Positions 15,552 through 24,798 of a stretch of DNA of 64,000 bases are shown here, one piece after another. This stretch comes from Streptomyces sp. P9-A2 (GTDB lineage Bacteria; Actinomycetota; Actinomycetes; Streptomycetales; Streptomycetaceae). The stretch is from positions 7,998,001 through 8,062,000 of the forward strand of contig NZ_JAZIFX010000001.1 in the NCBI RefSeq assembly GCF_036634175.1. The letters are read 5' to 3'. Position 1 is the first letter of the stretch, and every line of letters begins with the position of its first letter. Under the pieces are notes generated by a model. That model was not told the origin of the DNA. It saw only the letters and a list, made by a program, of their open reading frames with translations, and searched no databases. Both the position numbers and the translations under genes were made by a program.

Positions 15552-17321
15552 ATGACATCGTCGCCGGCAAGACCACTCGACCACCGCTACCGGGGCGAGC
15601 ACCCGGTCCGCACCCTCGCCTATCTCCTCCGCGCCGACCGCGGCCGGCTCGCCGCCGCGGTCGGCGTCTTCACGGTCAAGCACAGTCCCGTCTGGCTGCT
15701 GCCGCTGATCACCGCATCCATCATCGACACCGTGGTGCAGCACCGGCCGATCTCGCAGCTCTGGACCAGCACCGGCGTCATCATGTTCATCCTGCTGGTC
15801 AACTACCCGCTGCACCTGCTCTACGTGCGCCTGCTGTACGGCAGCGTCCGCCGCATGGGCACCGCCCTGCGCTCCGCGCTGTGCACGCGGATGCAGCAGC
15901 TCTCCATCGGTTACCACTCCCGCGTGAGCGCCGGTGTGCTCCAGGCCAAGGTCGTGCGGGACGTGGAGACCGTCGAACAGATGGTGCAGCAGACCGCGGA
16001 GACGGGGCTCGGCGCGACCACCGTACTCATCGGCGGACTGGTCATCATCGCCCTGCGCACGCCCGAGTTCCTGCCCGTCTTCCTGGTCGTCGTGCCCGCC
16101 GCCGCACTGCTCGTGGCCCGGCTGCGGTCCCGGCTGCGGACCCACAACGAGCACTTCCGGCACGAGGTGGAGACCCTGTCGTCCCGGGTGACGGAGATGA
16201 CCCGGCTCATCCCGGTCACCCGCGCCCACGGGCTGGAGGGCAAGGCCCTGCACCGGATGGACGGCACCCTGAACCGGCTGCTCACCTCCGGGATGCGCCT
16301 GGACCTGGTCAACGGCCGGTTCGGCTCGCTGGCCTGGGTGGTGCTCAACATGGTGGGCGTTCTCGTGCTGGCCGGCGCGGCGCTGGTCTCGTACTACGAC
16401 GTCTGGGGCGTCACCGCCGGCGACATCGTGATGCTGAGCGCCTTCCTGACCACGCTCACCAACTCCACGACGACACTGGCGGGCCTGGCCCCGGTCATCA
16501 CCAAGGGCCTCGAGTCCGTGCGCTCGGTCGGTGAGGTCCTCCAGGCGCCCGAACTGGAGGACAACGAGGGCAAGACGAGGGTCACCGCCCTGCGCGGCGC
16601 GGTCACGTTCGAGGACGTGGGCCACGCCTACGAGCGGGACGAGCGGCCCGCCGTACGAGACTTCACCCTCGACGTCGCCCCGGGCGAGACCGTGGCCTTC
16701 GTGGGCGCCTCGGGCGCGGGCAAGTCCACCGTGCTCAACCTCGTCACAGGCTTCATCCGTCCGACCTCGGGCCGCCTGCTCCTCGACGGCGCCGACATGA
16801 ACGGCCTCGACCTGCGCACCTACCGGCGCTTCCTGTCGGTCGTGCCCCAGGAGTCGATCCTCTTCGACGGCACGATCAGGGAGAACGTCGCCTACGGCAT
16901 GGACGACGCCGACGAGGAGTCGGTGCGGTCCGCGCTGCGCGACGCCAACGCGCTGGAGTTCGTCGACCGGCTGCCCCAGAGCCTGGACACCCTCGTCGGG
17001 GAGCGTGGCGCCCGCCTGTCCGGCGGCCAGCGCCAGCGCCTCGCCATCGCCCGCGCCCTGATCAGGGACCCCAAGGTGCTCGTCCTCGACGAGGCGACCT
17101 CGGCACTGGACACCCGCTCCGAGGCGCTGGTCCAGGAGGCGCTCGCCCGGCTGCTGCGCGGGCGGACCACCTTCGTCGTGGCACACCGGCTGTCCACCGT
17201 GCGCGGGGCCGACCGGATCGTGGTCATGGCGGACGGCCGGATCCAGGAGATCGGCACCCACGAGGAACTGCTGCGCAGGGGCGGGGCGTACACCGCCCTG
17301 CACAGCGGTCAGGCGGCCTGA
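15552..17321 (+). CDS. ABC transporter, fused permease/ATPase (exporter type)
   Basis: This 589-residue half-transporter should work as a homodimer in the membrane. The N-terminal ABC transmembrane domain (about residues 35-330, six helices) is followed by the nucleotide-binding domain with Walker A GASGAGKST, Q-loop VVPQES, signature LSGGQRQRL, Walker B VLVLDEATSALD and the H-loop AHRLST. Substrate is unknown; lipid, drug or peptide export is typical for the family. GGGGAGGA precedes the ATG at 15552. It is monocistronic and preceded by a palindromic operator candidate. Confidence 0.92.
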   Translation: MTSSPARPLDHRYRGEHPVRTLAYLLRADRGRLAAAVGVFTVKHSPVWLLPLITASIIDTVVQHRPISQLWTSTGVIMFILLVNYPLHLLYVRLLYGSVRRMGTALRSALCTRMQQLSIGYHSRVSAGVLQAKVVRDVETVEQMVQQTAETGLGATTVLIGGLVIIALRTPEFLPVFLVVVPAAALLVARLRSRLRTHNEHFRHEVETLSSRVTEMTRLIPVTRAHGLEGKALHRMDGTLNRLLTSGMRLDLVNGRFGSLAWVVLNMVGVLVLAGAALVSYYDVWGVTAGDIVMLSAFLTTLTNSTTTLAGLAPVITKGLESVRSVGEVLQAPELEDNEGKTRVTALRGAVTFEDVGHAYERDERPAVRDFTLDVAPGETVAFVGASGAGKSTVLNLVTGFIRPTSGRLLLDGADMNGLDLRTYRRFLSVVPQESILFDGTIRENVAYGMDDADEESVRSALRDANALEFVDRLPQSLDTLVGERGARLSGGQRQRLAIARALIRDPKVLVLDEATSALDTRSEALVQEALARLLRGRTTFVVAHRLSTVRGADRIVVMADGRIQEIGTHEELLRRGGAYTALHSGQAA

Positions 17322-17435
17322 CGAGCTACCCCGAAGCACCCGGTTGCCGGTCATTCCGGTCAGGTGGCCACATGGGAGGAATGATTCCGCGCAATACGGG
17401 TAGGCGCAGCGACACACCGAGAGAGAGGCGCCTTC

Positions 17436-17696
17436 GTGCTGGTACCGGATCCGAAGACCGTCAGACGGCTGCTGACGCGTTACGCGACGCTGCGGATCGC
17501 GCAGGCGGAGCGGCACTCACCCGTCGCGGCGCGTGAGCTGGAGGACATCACGTACACGCTCTGCGTGATGACCGGAACGGCCGGCATCCGTGAGGCCGTC
17601 ACCCGCGCGGACGCGCTGCTCGCCCAGGAGCGGACCGCGGCCGACGGCCGGACCACGGACCCGGACGGTGAGAACGGCCGCTGCCTGACCGTGTGA
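17436..17696 (+). CDS. DUF5133 domain protein
   Basis: This 86-residue helical protein matches the streptomycete DUF5133 pattern: MLVPDPKTVRRLLTRYATL, then LEDITYTLCVMTGT near residue 37 and a helical tail. The family has no established biochemical role but recurs beside regulators and secondary-metabolism genes. The GTG at 17436 follows a GAGAGAGG ribosome site. Confidence 0.75.
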   Translation: MLVPDPKTVRRLLTRYATLRIAQAERHSPVAARELEDITYTLCVMTGTAGIREAVTRADALLAQERTAADGRTTDPDGENGRCLTV

Positions 17697-17703
17697 CCGG
17701 CGG

Positions 17704-18690
17704 CTACGAGCCGGTGCCCGTGGTGGCGGGCCGCCCGACGGGCCGTCGGCTGTGGAACGCCGACCGGTACGCGTACGGCGTGGTGCCCACCACCTTGCGG
17801 AACCGCTCGCGGAACGCCGTGGGGGAGCCGAACCCGGACTGCTGGGCGACCCGCTCGACCGTGTAGTCGCTGTTCTCCAGCAGGTACTGGGCGCGCCGTA
17901 CCCGAGCCCGTAGCAGCCACTGCACCGGCGTGGTGCCCGTCTGCTCGCGGAAACGGCGGCCGAAGGTGCGCTCGCTCATCCCGGCACGCGCCGCCATCGC
18001 CCCGAGGGTGACCTCGTGGGCCAGGCTGTCCTCGATCCACTCGAACAACGGCTCGAAGGTCGACCCGCGGGGCACGGGCGGGTGCTCGTGCACGATGAAC
18101 TGGGCCTGTCCGCCTTCGCGTTCCAACGGCATGACGGACATCCGGGCCGTGTTCGCGGCCACCGCCGAACCGAGGTCCCGGCGGACCATGTGCAGGCACA
18201 TGTCCAGCGCGGCGGCGGCACCGGCCGAGGTGAGGATCTGCCCGTTGTCGACGTAGAGCACGTCCGGCTGCACCTCGACACGTGGAAAGTCGCGGGCCAG
18301 CCGGTCCGCGGCCACCCAGTGTGTGGTGGCGCGCAGTCCGTCCAGCAGTCCCGCCTCCGCCAGCACGAACGCTCCCACGCACACCGAGGCGATCCGGGTG
18401 CCCGCCCCGGCCGCCCGGCGCAGCGCCGCGACGACGGCGGGGGAGAGCGGCGCGGCGCCGTCGGCGCGGCCCGGGACGATGATCGTGTCGGCGTCCGCCA
18501 GCGCCTCCAGTCCGCGGTCGACGCGCAGGGACAGCCCGCCGTCCGCCGCCACCTCGGGTGTCTCGGCGCACGGCCGCACTCGGTAGGCGGGCCGGCCGTC
18601 GGGCAGCCGGGTCCAGTCGAAGGTCTGCATGGGTGCCGCCATGTCGAACGGAATGACCCGGTCGAGCAGAAGAATCGCCACGGAGTGCAT
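17704..18690 (-). CDS. GlxA-type AraC-family transcriptional regulator
   Basis: This 328-residue protein has an N-terminal DJ-1/PfpI (class I glutamine amidotransferase-like) domain with SVCVGAFVLAEAG at the nucleophile elbow (Cys present). The C-terminal AraC domain shows MSERTFGRRF and the second helix-turn-helix QQSGFGSPTAFRERFRK. Regulators of this class often control catabolic or stress genes through an unknown ligand. The start at 18690 is preferred; a longer frame to 18822 is Pro-rich and crosses the divergent promoter region. It is divergent from the membrane protein at 18890, a plausible target. Confidence 0.88.
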   Translation of the reverse strand: MHSVAILLLDRVIPFDMAAPMQTFDWTRLPDGRPAYRVRPCAETPEVAADGGLSLRVDRGLEALADADTIIVPGRADGAAPLSPAVVAALRRAAGAGTRIASVCVGAFVLAEAGLLDGLRATTHWVAADRLARDFPRVEVQPDVLYVDNGQILTSAGAAAALDMCLHMVRRDLGSAVAANTARMSVMPLEREGGQAQFIVHEHPPVPRGSTFEPLFEWIEDSLAHEVTLGAMAARAGMSERTFGRRFREQTGTTPVQWLLRARVRRAQYLLENSDYTVERVAQQSGFGSPTAFRERFRKVVGTTPYAYRSAFHSRRPVGRPATTGTGS

Positions 18691-18889
18691 GAACGCCACG
18701 ATAGGTGGATTCCCGCCACTCGTAAGAGCCGGGGCAGGGGTGGACGGTGGTGCGGGAAGCCGGAGGAAAGGCAGATGGATGCGGTTGGCGGGAATCCGTA
18801 GGAAGCTGTCGATCCAGCCCATGGGTGAAGGTCGAAAAGGCCCTTAGCGTGAGCTCTTCACCGCTGATCACGCCAAGGAAAGAGCCCCG

Positions 18890-19363
18890 GTGACCAAGTT
18901 CCTGCTGTCCCTGCACGTCCTCGCCGCCATCCTCGCCGTCGGTCCCGTGACCGTCGCGGCGAGCATGTTCCCGCCGGCCGCGCGCCGCGCCGTGCCCGGC
19001 GGGGGCGAGGGGCCCGTCGCGGCGGCGGTGACCACCGTCGAGGTGCTGCACCGCGTCTGCAGGGTCTACTCCCGCATCGGCATCGCGGTACCCGTGCTCG
19101 GGCTGGCCACCGCGCTCGCCATGGGGGTTCTGGGCGACGGCTGGCTCGTCACCTCCATCGCGCTCACGGCGGCGGCCGCGGCCGTCCTGATCGCCTTCGT
19201 GCTGCCCCGTCAGGACGAACTCGTCGAGCAGGTGGCCCAGCACCGGTCCGTCGACCGGCGGGCGACAGCGCGACTGGCCATGTTCACCGGTGTGTTCAAC
19301 CTGCTGTGGGCGACGGTCACGGTTCTCATGATCGTCCGCCCCGGTTCGACCACGGGCGCCTGA
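18890..19363 (+). CDS. Four-helix integral membrane protein (DUF2269-like)
   Basis: This 157-residue protein has four hydrophobic segments at about residues 4-26, 65-82, 86-105 and 130-148. A conserved-type RVYSRIGIAVPVLG stretch begins the second segment. It resembles small DUF2269-type membrane proteins of unknown role. The GTG at 18890 has AAGGAAAGAG upstream. It lies 200 bp from, and divergent to, the GlxA-type regulator gene. Confidence 0.75.
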   Translation: MTKFLLSLHVLAAILAVGPVTVAASMFPPAARRAVPGGGEGPVAAAVTTVEVLHRVCRVYSRIGIAVPVLGLATALAMGVLGDGWLVTSIALTAAAAAVLIAFVLPRQDELVEQVAQHRSVDRRATARLAMFTGVFNLLWATVTVLMIVRPGSTTGA

Positions 19364-19535
19364 CCGGATCCGGCACCGCCCCGCGCTTCCTGCCCCGGGG
19401 CGCGGGGACTGTCCCTCGTGTACCGGTCTGCGTCAAGTCGTACGGGTGAATTCCCCCTGAAGGATGTCCGGGCGCCTACACTCGTCAGTCGCGTCCCCGT
19501 CCCGGGGCCGGCGAAGCAGAGAGGCACGTTGCAGG

Positions 19536-19754
19536 GTGTTCAAGGAATCCCCCATCTACGACCGACTCATCACGGAGCGCGGTGATGTGCCCGCCCAGGT
19601 CCGCAGCGAGGCCGAACGAGTGAACAGGGAACTGGAGCTGGTCATGGGCCCCCTGCAGTCCCCCGGGCACTCCCAGGGAGGCCTCGACCGTAGGCAGTCC
19701 CCGGGCAACGGCTGGCAGCGCACCGCCCTTCTGCCCGGCCCCAGGCCGCACTGA
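19536..19754 (+). CDS. Small hypothetical protein (72 aa)
   Basis: A conserved-looking N-terminal half (FKESPIYDRLITERGDVPAQ, then a charged helix ending in ELELVMGP) is followed by a low-complexity Gly/Pro/Arg tail, suggesting the tail may be out of the conserved core. The GTG at 19536 follows GAGAGG. Its 3' end faces tgmB, with 60 bp between stops. Function is unknown. Confidence 0.55.
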   Translation: MFKESPIYDRLITERGDVPAQVRSEAERVNRELELVMGPLQSPGHSQGGLDRRQSPGNGWQRTALLPGPRPH

Positions 19755-19815
19755 TCCGGGTACCGCCCCGGAGGGCGGGCCCGTACCACCCCGCCCCCAC
19801 GGGGTGACGGGTCCC

Positions 19816-20811
19816 TCAGCCTGCCGTGGTGGGCGCCCTGTCGGCCTCCACCGTCTCCTTGGGAACGGGCCGCGCCAGCCACTCGGCGACGGTACGCGCG
19901 ATCGGCTGGCCCGTCTCCACCTCGACGAACCCGAACTGCCCCGACTGGTTGCACTCCAGGAACCACCACGTCCCATCGGCGTCCTCGACGAAGTCGAAGG
20001 CCCCGTAAGCCAGTTCGGCCTCGCGCAGATAGGCGAGCACGGAGTCGGCGATACGCGGCGGTACATCGACCGGCTCCCAGGGCGCCCCGGGCGGCGCGAA
20101 ACGCACATCCACCTCCGTCGGCTCGGCGCCGGGGTCCGTGGCCTTGCGGGCGGCCAGCAGCCGCTCGCCCACGGCGGTGAGCCGGATGTCGGCGCGCTTC
20201 GCGATCCGCCGCTGGAGCAGTGTCGGCCCGAACGCCACGGCGGCGAAGTCGGCGTCCGGCGCCACCCTGCTGGTCGGCACGGCCCGCGGCGGATCCTGCG
20301 GATGAGAGCCGGAGACAGGTTTGACCACCAGGTCCGGAAACCGCTCCGCGAACTCCCGGGCGGCGCGCGGGAAGGAGGTGATCACCGTGGCCGGCACGGG
20401 CAGGCCGCAGCGCTGCGCCAGCCGGAGCTGCCACGGCTTGTGGCGTGCCTGCCGGGCCGCGTCCGGATGGTTCATCCAGCGGGCGTCCGAGCCGCGCAGC
20501 ATCCCGTAGAGAGCTTGGGCGGCCTCCTCGGTCAGCCAGGGCGACGGCCGGACCGCCCGCCCGGCCGGGGTTCCCGGCCTGCGCACCCACACGGACCGCA
20601 ACCCGCTGATGCTCACCAGCCGCCCCCCGGCGGAGAGATGGCCGCGAAAGCGGCCGTGCACGTATTCACCCGAGAGCGAGACGCCGGCGGTCAGATCGGC
20701 AGGGTCGAGGCGTACCACCGGAACTCCGGAGTCGTGCAGATGCACGACCACCATGTCGGCGGTCACATCCTCCTCGCAGGTGAGGATCAGTACGGTCATC
20801 GTCTGCGACAC
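19816..20811 (-). CDS. tgmB: ATP-grasp ribosomal peptide maturase (graspetide synthetase, SAV_5884 family)
   Basis: This 331-residue cytosolic macrocyclase should phosphorylate Asp/Glu side chains of the TgmA precursor and let Ser/Thr hydroxyls attack to form omega-esters. The N-terminal peptide-binding lobe begins TVLILTCEEDVTADMVV. The ATP-grasp core includes DLVVKPVSGSH (ATP lysine), LLQRRIAKRADIR, and the metal-binding LECNQSGQFGF with Glu and Asn. The GTG at 20811 starts 4 bp after the tgmA stop; an ATG at 20799 is equally possible, and neither has a good ribosome site, pointing to coupling to tgmA. No PIMT-like methyltransferase (tgmC) is adjacent. Confidence 0.9.
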   Translation of the reverse strand: MSQTMTVLILTCEEDVTADMVVVHLHDSGVPVVRLDPADLTAGVSLSGEYVHGRFRGHLSAGGRLVSISGLRSVWVRRPGTPAGRAVRPSPWLTEEAAQALYGMLRGSDARWMNHPDAARQARHKPWQLRLAQRCGLPVPATVITSFPRAAREFAERFPDLVVKPVSGSHPQDPPRAVPTSRVAPDADFAAVAFGPTLLQRRIAKRADIRLTAVGERLLAARKATDPGAEPTEVDVRFAPPGAPWEPVDVPPRIADSVLAYLREAELAYGAFDFVEDADGTWWFLECNQSGQFGFVEVETGQPIARTVAEWLARPVPKETVEADRAPTTAG

Positions 20812-20815
20812 ACAG

Positions 20816-21007
20816 TCAGTCGTCGAAATGGGTCTTGGAGCCCGCCGTGGACGTCGTGGTGCCCACCTCTCGCAACAGTGCGTGATCGCGGGCCGCCACT
20901 CGTCCGTCGGCGAGGACGTTCAACTGCAGTCCGGAGTTGTACACATACGGAGTGGTTACGGCCAACTCCGGTGCCGGACGTGCGTAGTTGAGCGCGAACG
21001 GTTGCAT
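20816..21007 (-). CDS. tgmA: Graspetide precursor peptide (putative ATP-grasp target RiPP)
   Basis: This 63-residue peptide has leader signature MQPFALNYARPAPE, central YVYNSGLQLNVLADGRVAA, and a C-terminal core TTTSTAGSKTHFDD where four Thr and two Ser could donate hydroxyls and the two terminal Asp could accept. The pattern is that of the GRASP_targ family. The ATG at 21007 has AGGGAG five bases upstream. It is transcribed with tgmB; a start at 21058 is possible but adds residues without family resemblance. Confidence 0.9.
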   Translation of the reverse strand: MQPFALNYARPAPELAVTTPYVYNSGLQLNVLADGRVAARDHALLREVGTTTSTAGSKTHFDD

Positions 21008-21127
21008 CGTCTCTCCCTCGTCGGTGCTGCGCCGACCAGGCGACGGCCCGCTGTGCACCGCTGCTTGGTCCGCCGACTTGTTTTGGCTTCCAGAGACTTA
21101 TACGAATCGAACGGGTGGTTGGTTTCC

Positions 21128-21454
21128 TCACGGAGCGTAGTCACGCGCGGGTTCGCGATCCGGGCGCCGGGAGGTCGCTCCGGGTGAACCCGCGCCGAGG
21201 GATCCGCGCATGGAGCGCAGCGCGAGCAGCAGCACGCCGACGTCGTCCAGATACACCGGGTCGGGCAGCAGGTCGGTCGGCAGGACGAGATAGAGGACCG
21301 CGCCCCAGAACACCCAGCGCGGGCCCGTGGGCAGGCCGGCGCGCCGCAGCTCGCGCCGGGTGCGGACCAGTCGCACCATGACGGCCACGGCGCAGGCCAG
21401 CACGGCGGCCGCGGCGACGGCGGCCACCACGAGTACCACGGTGGTTGTGTCCAC
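21128..21454 (-). CDS. YkvA/DUF1232 family small membrane protein
   Basis: This 108-residue protein has one strongly hydrophobic N-terminal helix (about residues 6-25) and the DUF1232 core VFWGAVLYLVLPTDLLPD followed by YLDDVGVLLLALRSM. This domain occurs in small inner-membrane proteins without a proven biochemical role. The GTG at 21454 is selected because AGGAGG sits seven bases upstream; a frame open to 21553 is less likely. It is divergent from the repeat protein at 21681. Confidence 0.82.
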   Translation of the reverse strand: MDTTTVVLVVAAVAAAAVLACAVAVMVRLVRTRRELRRAGLPTGPRWVFWGAVLYLVLPTDLLPDPVYLDDVGVLLLALRSMRGSLGAGSPGATSRRPDREPARDYAP

Positions 21455-21680
21455 GGGCTGTCCTCCTCCAGAGGCGGCGAGACACCGCTCTCCCTGTCTG
21501 GATGCCCGGGAACGGCTCCGGTATGACACCCGGAGAGATCGGCGGAGTGGCACATGTCATACCAGTGGCCCAGCTGAGTGGCCGTGCCGGGCCGGGGCGC
21601 TTAGTAATGGTCCACGTAACGTCGCTCGTCGTACGTACGGGGGCGGGGAGCGGCCTGAGTCTTCATTCATGGAGCCGAGC

Positions 21681-23003
21681 ATGACCACCTGCTCATCGAC
21701 ACCTCCGTCGGACACCTCGAGTCCCTCGAGCGACTCGACCGTCCCGACTGCCTCCGAGATATCCGGCGGAACGGACGTGGCCCTCCCGTCGGAGCCGCCA
21801 CCGACGCCCCTTCCGGCCGCCGGGACGGTCTACGGCACCGGTGGGCCGCGTCCGGACGTGAACCCGGCGGAACTCCTACGCCACGAGGAGGAGTGGCATC
21901 GGCAGCAGTACGGCGATCCTGTGGGCGACCTGGTGTACGCGGCGGTGTCGGACCGCCCCCCGGACGAGGTCGCCGACCTCATCACGTCACTGGCCCGTTC
22001 ACCCGAACACACTCGGGCCGTGGTCGACGCCCTGCGCGTCATCGGGGTGAGCCGCCCGGTGGAGGACGTGGCCCGTCTGGTCGCCCTGCTGACCCGGCCG
22101 CCCCGCGACGCCGACAGCGCGGACGAGGCGATCCGGGCCGCGGCGGCGCACCGTCCGGTGGAGGACGTGACCCGGCTGGTGGCACTGCTGCACAGCGAGC
22201 AGCTGGCACCCCATTGCCGTGAGGAGGCACTGCGGGCCGCCGCCTCCGGCCGTTCCGTCGAGGAACTGATCGAGCTGATAGACCGTCTGGCCGCGCAGCC
22301 CCCACCGGATCACCTCGACCGTGCCGCGCCCGAACCCTCCCGGTACGAGGACGAGCGCGGGGGCCGGACCGGTGCCGCGTACGGAACCCGGGAAGGGGCC
22401 GGGGACGCCGGCGGGGATGAGGACCGGCGCGGGGAAGAACACGGGGGCGTGCGGGACGACGAGCGCCGTGGGAGACCGGAGGCGGGTCTGCCACCCCTGC
22501 ACCGCGGCCCCCGGGGCGCGGCGGCCCTGCACTCGAGGCGGCGGATCCGGCACCCCCGCCGGGTGCACGCACAGCCCGCCCGGTCCATGATCTGGTCGAG
22601 CTGGTCCGCCGCGGTGGCCCTCGCCGTGTGCGCGGTGGTCCACTTCCCGCTCCGGGACGACGGTTTTTCCCTGGTCCCGCACGTCCTCGCGGTCGGTCTG
22701 CCGGTGCTCTGCACGGCGCTGGCCCTGTTCCTGGTCGTACGCCCCGGCGTGCTCGTACTGGGGGCGGCGGTCGTGCTGCCGGCCGCCCTGGCCGGGGCCC
22801 ACGCCTACGGCGGTACCTTCCCGTCCGCCGCCCTGTCCCGGGCCGCCGGCCTCGCACTCGCCCCGCAGTGGCTCGCCGGCGCGGCGGCCGTGGTCGCCGC
22901 GCTCCTGGCGCTGACGGCCCTGGTCGTCCGGGTGGCGTCCCCGTTCCCCGGCAGACACGGGACGGTGTGGCCGGCGCCCGGCACACCCCGGGCGCCGGAC
23001 TGA
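21681..23003 (+). CDS. Helical-repeat protein with C-terminal membrane domain
   Basis: This 440-residue protein begins with a Ser/Thr/Pro-rich region (about residues 1-50). Four degenerate helical repeats of 30-38 residues follow, with the core RPVEDVARLVALL varied as RPPDEVADLITSL, RPVEDVTRLVALL and RSVEELIELIDRL. A charged, low-complexity Glu/Arg/Gly linker precedes four hydrophobic helices (about residues 310-425). The layout suggests a membrane-tethered scaffold exposing a helical adaptor to the cytosol. GGAG precedes the ATG at 21681 by six bases. Function is unknown; it sits beside the amber-broken gene and the Roadblock cluster. Confidence 0.7.
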   Translation: MTTCSSTPPSDTSSPSSDSTVPTASEISGGTDVALPSEPPPTPLPAAGTVYGTGGPRPDVNPAELLRHEEEWHRQQYGDPVGDLVYAAVSDRPPDEVADLITSLARSPEHTRAVVDALRVIGVSRPVEDVARLVALLTRPPRDADSADEAIRAAAAHRPVEDVTRLVALLHSEQLAPHCREEALRAAASGRSVEELIELIDRLAAQPPPDHLDRAAPEPSRYEDERGGRTGAAYGTREGAGDAGGDEDRRGEEHGGVRDDERRGRPEAGLPPLHRGPRGAAALHSRRRIRHPRRVHAQPARSMIWSSWSAAVALAVCAVVHFPLRDDGFSLVPHVLAVGLPVLCTALALFLVVRPGVLVLGAAVVLPAALAGAHAYGGTFPSAALSRAAGLALAPQWLAGAAAVVAALLALTALVVRVASPFPGRHGTVWPAPGTPRAPD

Positions 23004-23100
23004 CCTCCGTACGGCCCGGGCGGTGTGCCGCCCCGACGGGCGGCCGGCCCTCACCTGTCCGGCCCTCACCTGTCCGGCGGATCGCGCCGGACAGGCCACC

Positions 23101-24303
23101 CTATGGACCGGAGGACGTCGACTGCGCGTCGGCGGCGGGCGGGACCCGGCGCTCCTCCTCGGCGCGCGACGGACGGCGTGCCCCGGGACCGAACCCCAGG
23201 CGCTCGAACGTGCGGGTCAGCCGCCGCATCGGGGACGGCGCCGGTGTGCCGGACGGCAGGGCCCGGACACCCGGGGTCCCGGTGGCCTCCCGGTACGCGG
23301 CCAGCGCCTCCTGGGCGCTCTCGGCGGCCTCCCGGTACAGGTCGCGGGACGTGGTCATGGCCTCCAGCGCCTCGGCGTACAGGGAGACCAGCCGGCGCTC
23401 GCGGGCGAGTTGCTCCGCCAGGTTCAGCAGGCGCCAGTCCTCCCGCAGCGCGGTCAGCGCCGCCTCGGCCCCGGCCGGCAGCGGACGCGGCAGGGCCGCG
23501 AACCGGGTCACCGCGTCGACGAGGCCGGCCGGCCGGGTGCCGTCCAGGAAGACCACGCGCACCGAGAACTCCCCGGCGTCATAGCCGTCCGGGACCGGGC
23601 TGCCGGGCAGAACCACCGCACCGCCGCGCGGCACCTCGACGCCACAGTCGCGCAGCGCCCAGTTCACGACCCGCAGCTGGTGCGGTGCGGCCCGGTGCTC
23701 CACCACACGGTGTCGCAGGCCCGGTGGCAGCCAGCGTGCGAGCGGCATCCGGCCGCGGTCGTCCGTGGTCATCGCCTCGTGGACGACGACGTGGATGTTC
23801 CACCTGTTCCCGTCCGCTTTTCGCGCGCAGTCGCGCATCAGCCGCCGTACGGCCTTGTCGTCCTCGGGGAGCGGACTGATCTCTCCCAGCCGCAGACCTG
23901 TGACCGCGTCGTGATTCCACTCCATGTCCGGCTCGTCCACGGGCCAGAACACGCCGGTGGGGGACGGCCACATGAGGTCCCACGGCTGTTCGGCCTCGGC
24001 GACCAGGACCTAGGGCCGGCCTCCGCCGGTACCGGGTCCGACACTCAGCCGGGCGCGTACGGTCACCGGGCCGTCGACCCGGACCCGGGCCTGGAACACC
24101 AGGTCCGGTGCGTCGTGCCGCGGCTTCGGCCCTGCCCCGGGCGGTTCTTCGGGCAGTTCCAGGAAGGAGTCGATGTCCCCGCTGCCCTTCAGCCGGTGCA
24201 GGGTGCGCCGGAGTACGTCGTGTGCGGAGGTCCCGGAGTACCGGCCGGCGGTCAGCCAGACGGAGGGCGGGACCATGGAGCGGGTTGTGCGTGAGACAGG
24301 CAT
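23101..24303 (-). pseudogene. Gene interrupted by an in-frame amber codon (unknown family)
   Basis: Two open frames, 24303-24013 and 24009-23101, are in the same register and separated only by TAG at 24012-24010. Upstream runs HDVLRRTLHRLKGSGDIDSF and RVRVDGPVTVRARLSVG; downstream continues VLVAEAEQPWDLMWPSPTG, NIHVVVHEAMT, HQLRVVNWALRDCG and a long charged helix ending near EEERRVPP. Composition is continuous across the stop, and a TGG-to-TAG change would explain it. The downstream part could also be translated alone from ATG 23973 (290 residues). The true upstream start is uncertain. The family is not recognised; the gene is divergent from the Roadblock cluster. Confidence 0.6.
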
Positions 24304-24798
24304 GGGTCCAGGGGTGAACGGGGGCACGTGCTTCCTGCCATTGTCGTCGCTGGCGGACGGTGGGACCGACACGGGTGGAACGCCGGACGGCGTTTCTCGT
24401 TCCCGCCACCCGTGCGGCGGGCCCTCATATGGCACGTGTCACCCCCGTACGTGTCATCCCCATGTGCCATGTGCGCCTGTGCGCACGGGGTGTGCGGAGC
24501 GCACACATGGTGGAGGCCGTCACCCGTGGTCGCGGCGATGTCCGGTCACCACAATGGGTCCCCGCGAGCAGGGCCGGCCCACCATCCGCACAGGGGAAGG
24601 CCCTGCCCGCGCCCCGCCGCTCCGGGAGCCCCTCCCAGCGGTCGTGCCCGACCTCGAAAAGCGCCGACGGTACCAGCGTCGAAGGGCCCATGTCGCATAT
24701 TCCAAAGGAAAACACCAAAGCCCACACCTCGGTCGAGCACACAGCGTAGCTTCGAGGTCACGTTCGCGGTACTGCCGTGTGATGGAGGGGGATCCGGC
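24304..24798. other. Divergent regulatory region with direct repeats
   Basis: No gene is called here. ACGTGTCACCCCC (24434-24446) and ACGTGTCATCCCC (24449-24461) form a direct repeat with a 15-bp period, followed by CATGTGCC and palindromic GTGCGC/GCGCAC pieces near 24470-24510. Bases 24690-24725 are AT-richer and may hold the Roadblock operon promoter. Confidence 0.45.

Noticed and set aside
15159..17516. 785-codon open frame on the minus strand across the ABC exporter
   Set aside because: It is the mirror of a complete ABC transporter with all motifs; it has no ribosome site or family pattern and shows the Gly/Val/Asp/Gln-rich bias of antisense frames in GC-rich DNA.
17480..19243. 587-codon minus-strand open frame over the DUF5133, GlxA-type and membrane protein genes
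   Set aside because: It crosses three genes supported by domain signatures and its own translation lacks any domain.
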